A DNA stretch of 6,606 nt from Hyphomicrobiales bacterium (GTDB lineage: Bacteria > Pseudomonadota > Alphaproteobacteria > Rhizobiales > Xanthobacteraceae). The notes below the pieces were generated by a model. The model did no database searches and was not told where the DNA came from. It saw only the letters and a list, made by a program, of their open reading frames with translations. Made by a program: the position numbers and the translations under genes. Shown in pieces: positions 6,267-6,606 of this stretch. Numbering within the stretch: the first letter of the stretch is position 1; each line of letters starts with the position of its first letter. The stretch lies in contig JAFKKQ010000374.1 of assembly GCA_017304505.1 (NCBI GenBank), positions 1-6,606 of the forward strand, read 5' to 3'.

Positions 6267-6518
6267 ATGGCCGAGACTGGCAACAACGACGCCGCCAAGC
6301 TGACCTTCGAGCGGGCGATCGAGGAGCTGGAAACGATCGTGAAACGGCTCGAAGAGGGCAAGGTGCCGCTCGAGGAGTCCGTTGCCATCTATGAACGCGG
6401 CGAGGCGCTTAAACGCCGCTGCGAGGAGTTGTTGCGGCAGGCCGAGGCGCGGGTGGAAAAGATCACGCTCGATGCTTCCGGCAAGCCTGCTGGAACCGAA
6501 CCGCTCGATATGAATTAG
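6267..6518 (+). CDS. xseB: Exodeoxyribonuclease VII small subunit
   Basis: An 83-residue cytoplasmic subunit of exonuclease VII. Several copies bind one large subunit, XseA, to make the enzyme that degrades single-stranded DNA from both ends into oligonucleotides; XseA is not in this window. The family pattern is clear: [18 protein letters not shown] (14-31), then [19 protein letters not shown] (34-52), then a helix [12 protein letters not shown] (55-66). The two helices form the expected coiled-coil hairpin, and the rest is a short polar tail. The length is normal. AAGGA at 6257-6261 lies five bases before the ATG. It follows the deacetylase gene by 57 bases. In many alphaproteobacteria dxs is found near xseB, but nothing of dxs is visible here. 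Confidence 0.96.
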   Translation: MAETGNNDAAKLTFERAIEELETIVKRLEEGKVPLEESVAIYERGEALKRRCEELLRQAEARVEKITLDASGKPAGTEPLDMN

Positions 6519-6606
6519 TCCTCTCCTTGGAACGGCGCGACCACCTGGAACACCGCCACAGGTTGTGGAGCGCCAGGAGCCAACCCTACCACCCTGGGAT
6601 ACCTCC
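6515..6606 (-). CDS. Possible C-terminal end of a convergent gene, unidentified
   Basis: On the minus strand one frame is open from the right edge for 29 codons and ends at a TAA (6517-6515) that overlaps the xseB stop codon. The predicted end reads ...[14 protein letters not shown]. Alternating hydrophobic residues and an acidic end look protein-like, and GC at third positions is moderately high, but 29 codons is too few to exclude chance. No family is recognised. If not coding, these 88 bases beyond xseB hold only weak inverted repeats (such as CCAC/GTGG near 6559-6571) and no clear terminator. Confidence 0.35.
   Translation of the reverse strand, partial: RYPRVVGLAPGAPQPVAVFQVVAPFQGED

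Noticed and set aside
1..6606. Mobile element, CRISPR, toxin-antitoxin or defence system
   Set aside because: No transposase or integrase motifs, no terminal or array-type repeats, no tRNA-like attachment site and no small paired genes were seen. All sizeable genes fit ordinary metabolic or housekeeping families.

Overview
The window is GC-rich, densely coding chromosomal DNA. Gene content, codon bias and family likeness suggest an alphaproteobacterium of the Bradyrhizobium/Rhodopseudomonas type. This is an inference from protein family resemblance; there is no rRNA or other decisive marker. I see no mobile element, tRNA, rRNA, CRISPR array or phage gene.

Layout, left to right. (1) 1-1542, minus strand: the first two genes of an ABC importer operon of the NitT/TauT (SsuA/SsuB-like) type. 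An exported substrate-binding protein comes first, and its stop codon overlaps the start of the ATPase gene by four bases (ATGA). The ATPase runs off the left edge, and a permease gene is probably beyond it. (2) 1681-3459, plus strand: a 592-residue acyl-CoA dehydrogenase of the long, DmdC-like class, diverging from the importer across a 138-base gap. (3) 3466-4176, minus strand: a small exported alpha/beta-hydrolase-like protein. It converges on the dehydrogenase with a 6-base gap, and a perfect 11-bp stem-loop lies in the last codons of the dehydrogenase. (4) 4177-4344: a divergent intergenic region carrying a 15-base AT-rich tandem direct repeat midway between two gene starts. (5) 4345-6518, plus strand: an HSDL2-like short-chain dehydrogenase, a class II histone-deacetylase-family amidohydrolase, and xseB (exonuclease VII small subunit), each separated by about 60 bases. 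The last 92 bases may hold the 3' end of a minus-strand gene converging on xseB.

How the genes may work together. The importer and the acyl-CoA dehydrogenase could take up and oxidise a carboxylic acid, but divergence is the only link and the substrate is not readable from sequence. The short-chain dehydrogenase is of a type usually tied to lipid or acyl metabolism. The deacetylase and xseB look like housekeeping neighbours rather than a pathway. I found no convincing new biological system. The points most worth a second look are small: the hairpin between the convergent genes, the AT-rich direct repeat, the slippage-type GLGT repeat in the acyl-CoA dehydrogenase, and short palindromes between the plus-strand genes.
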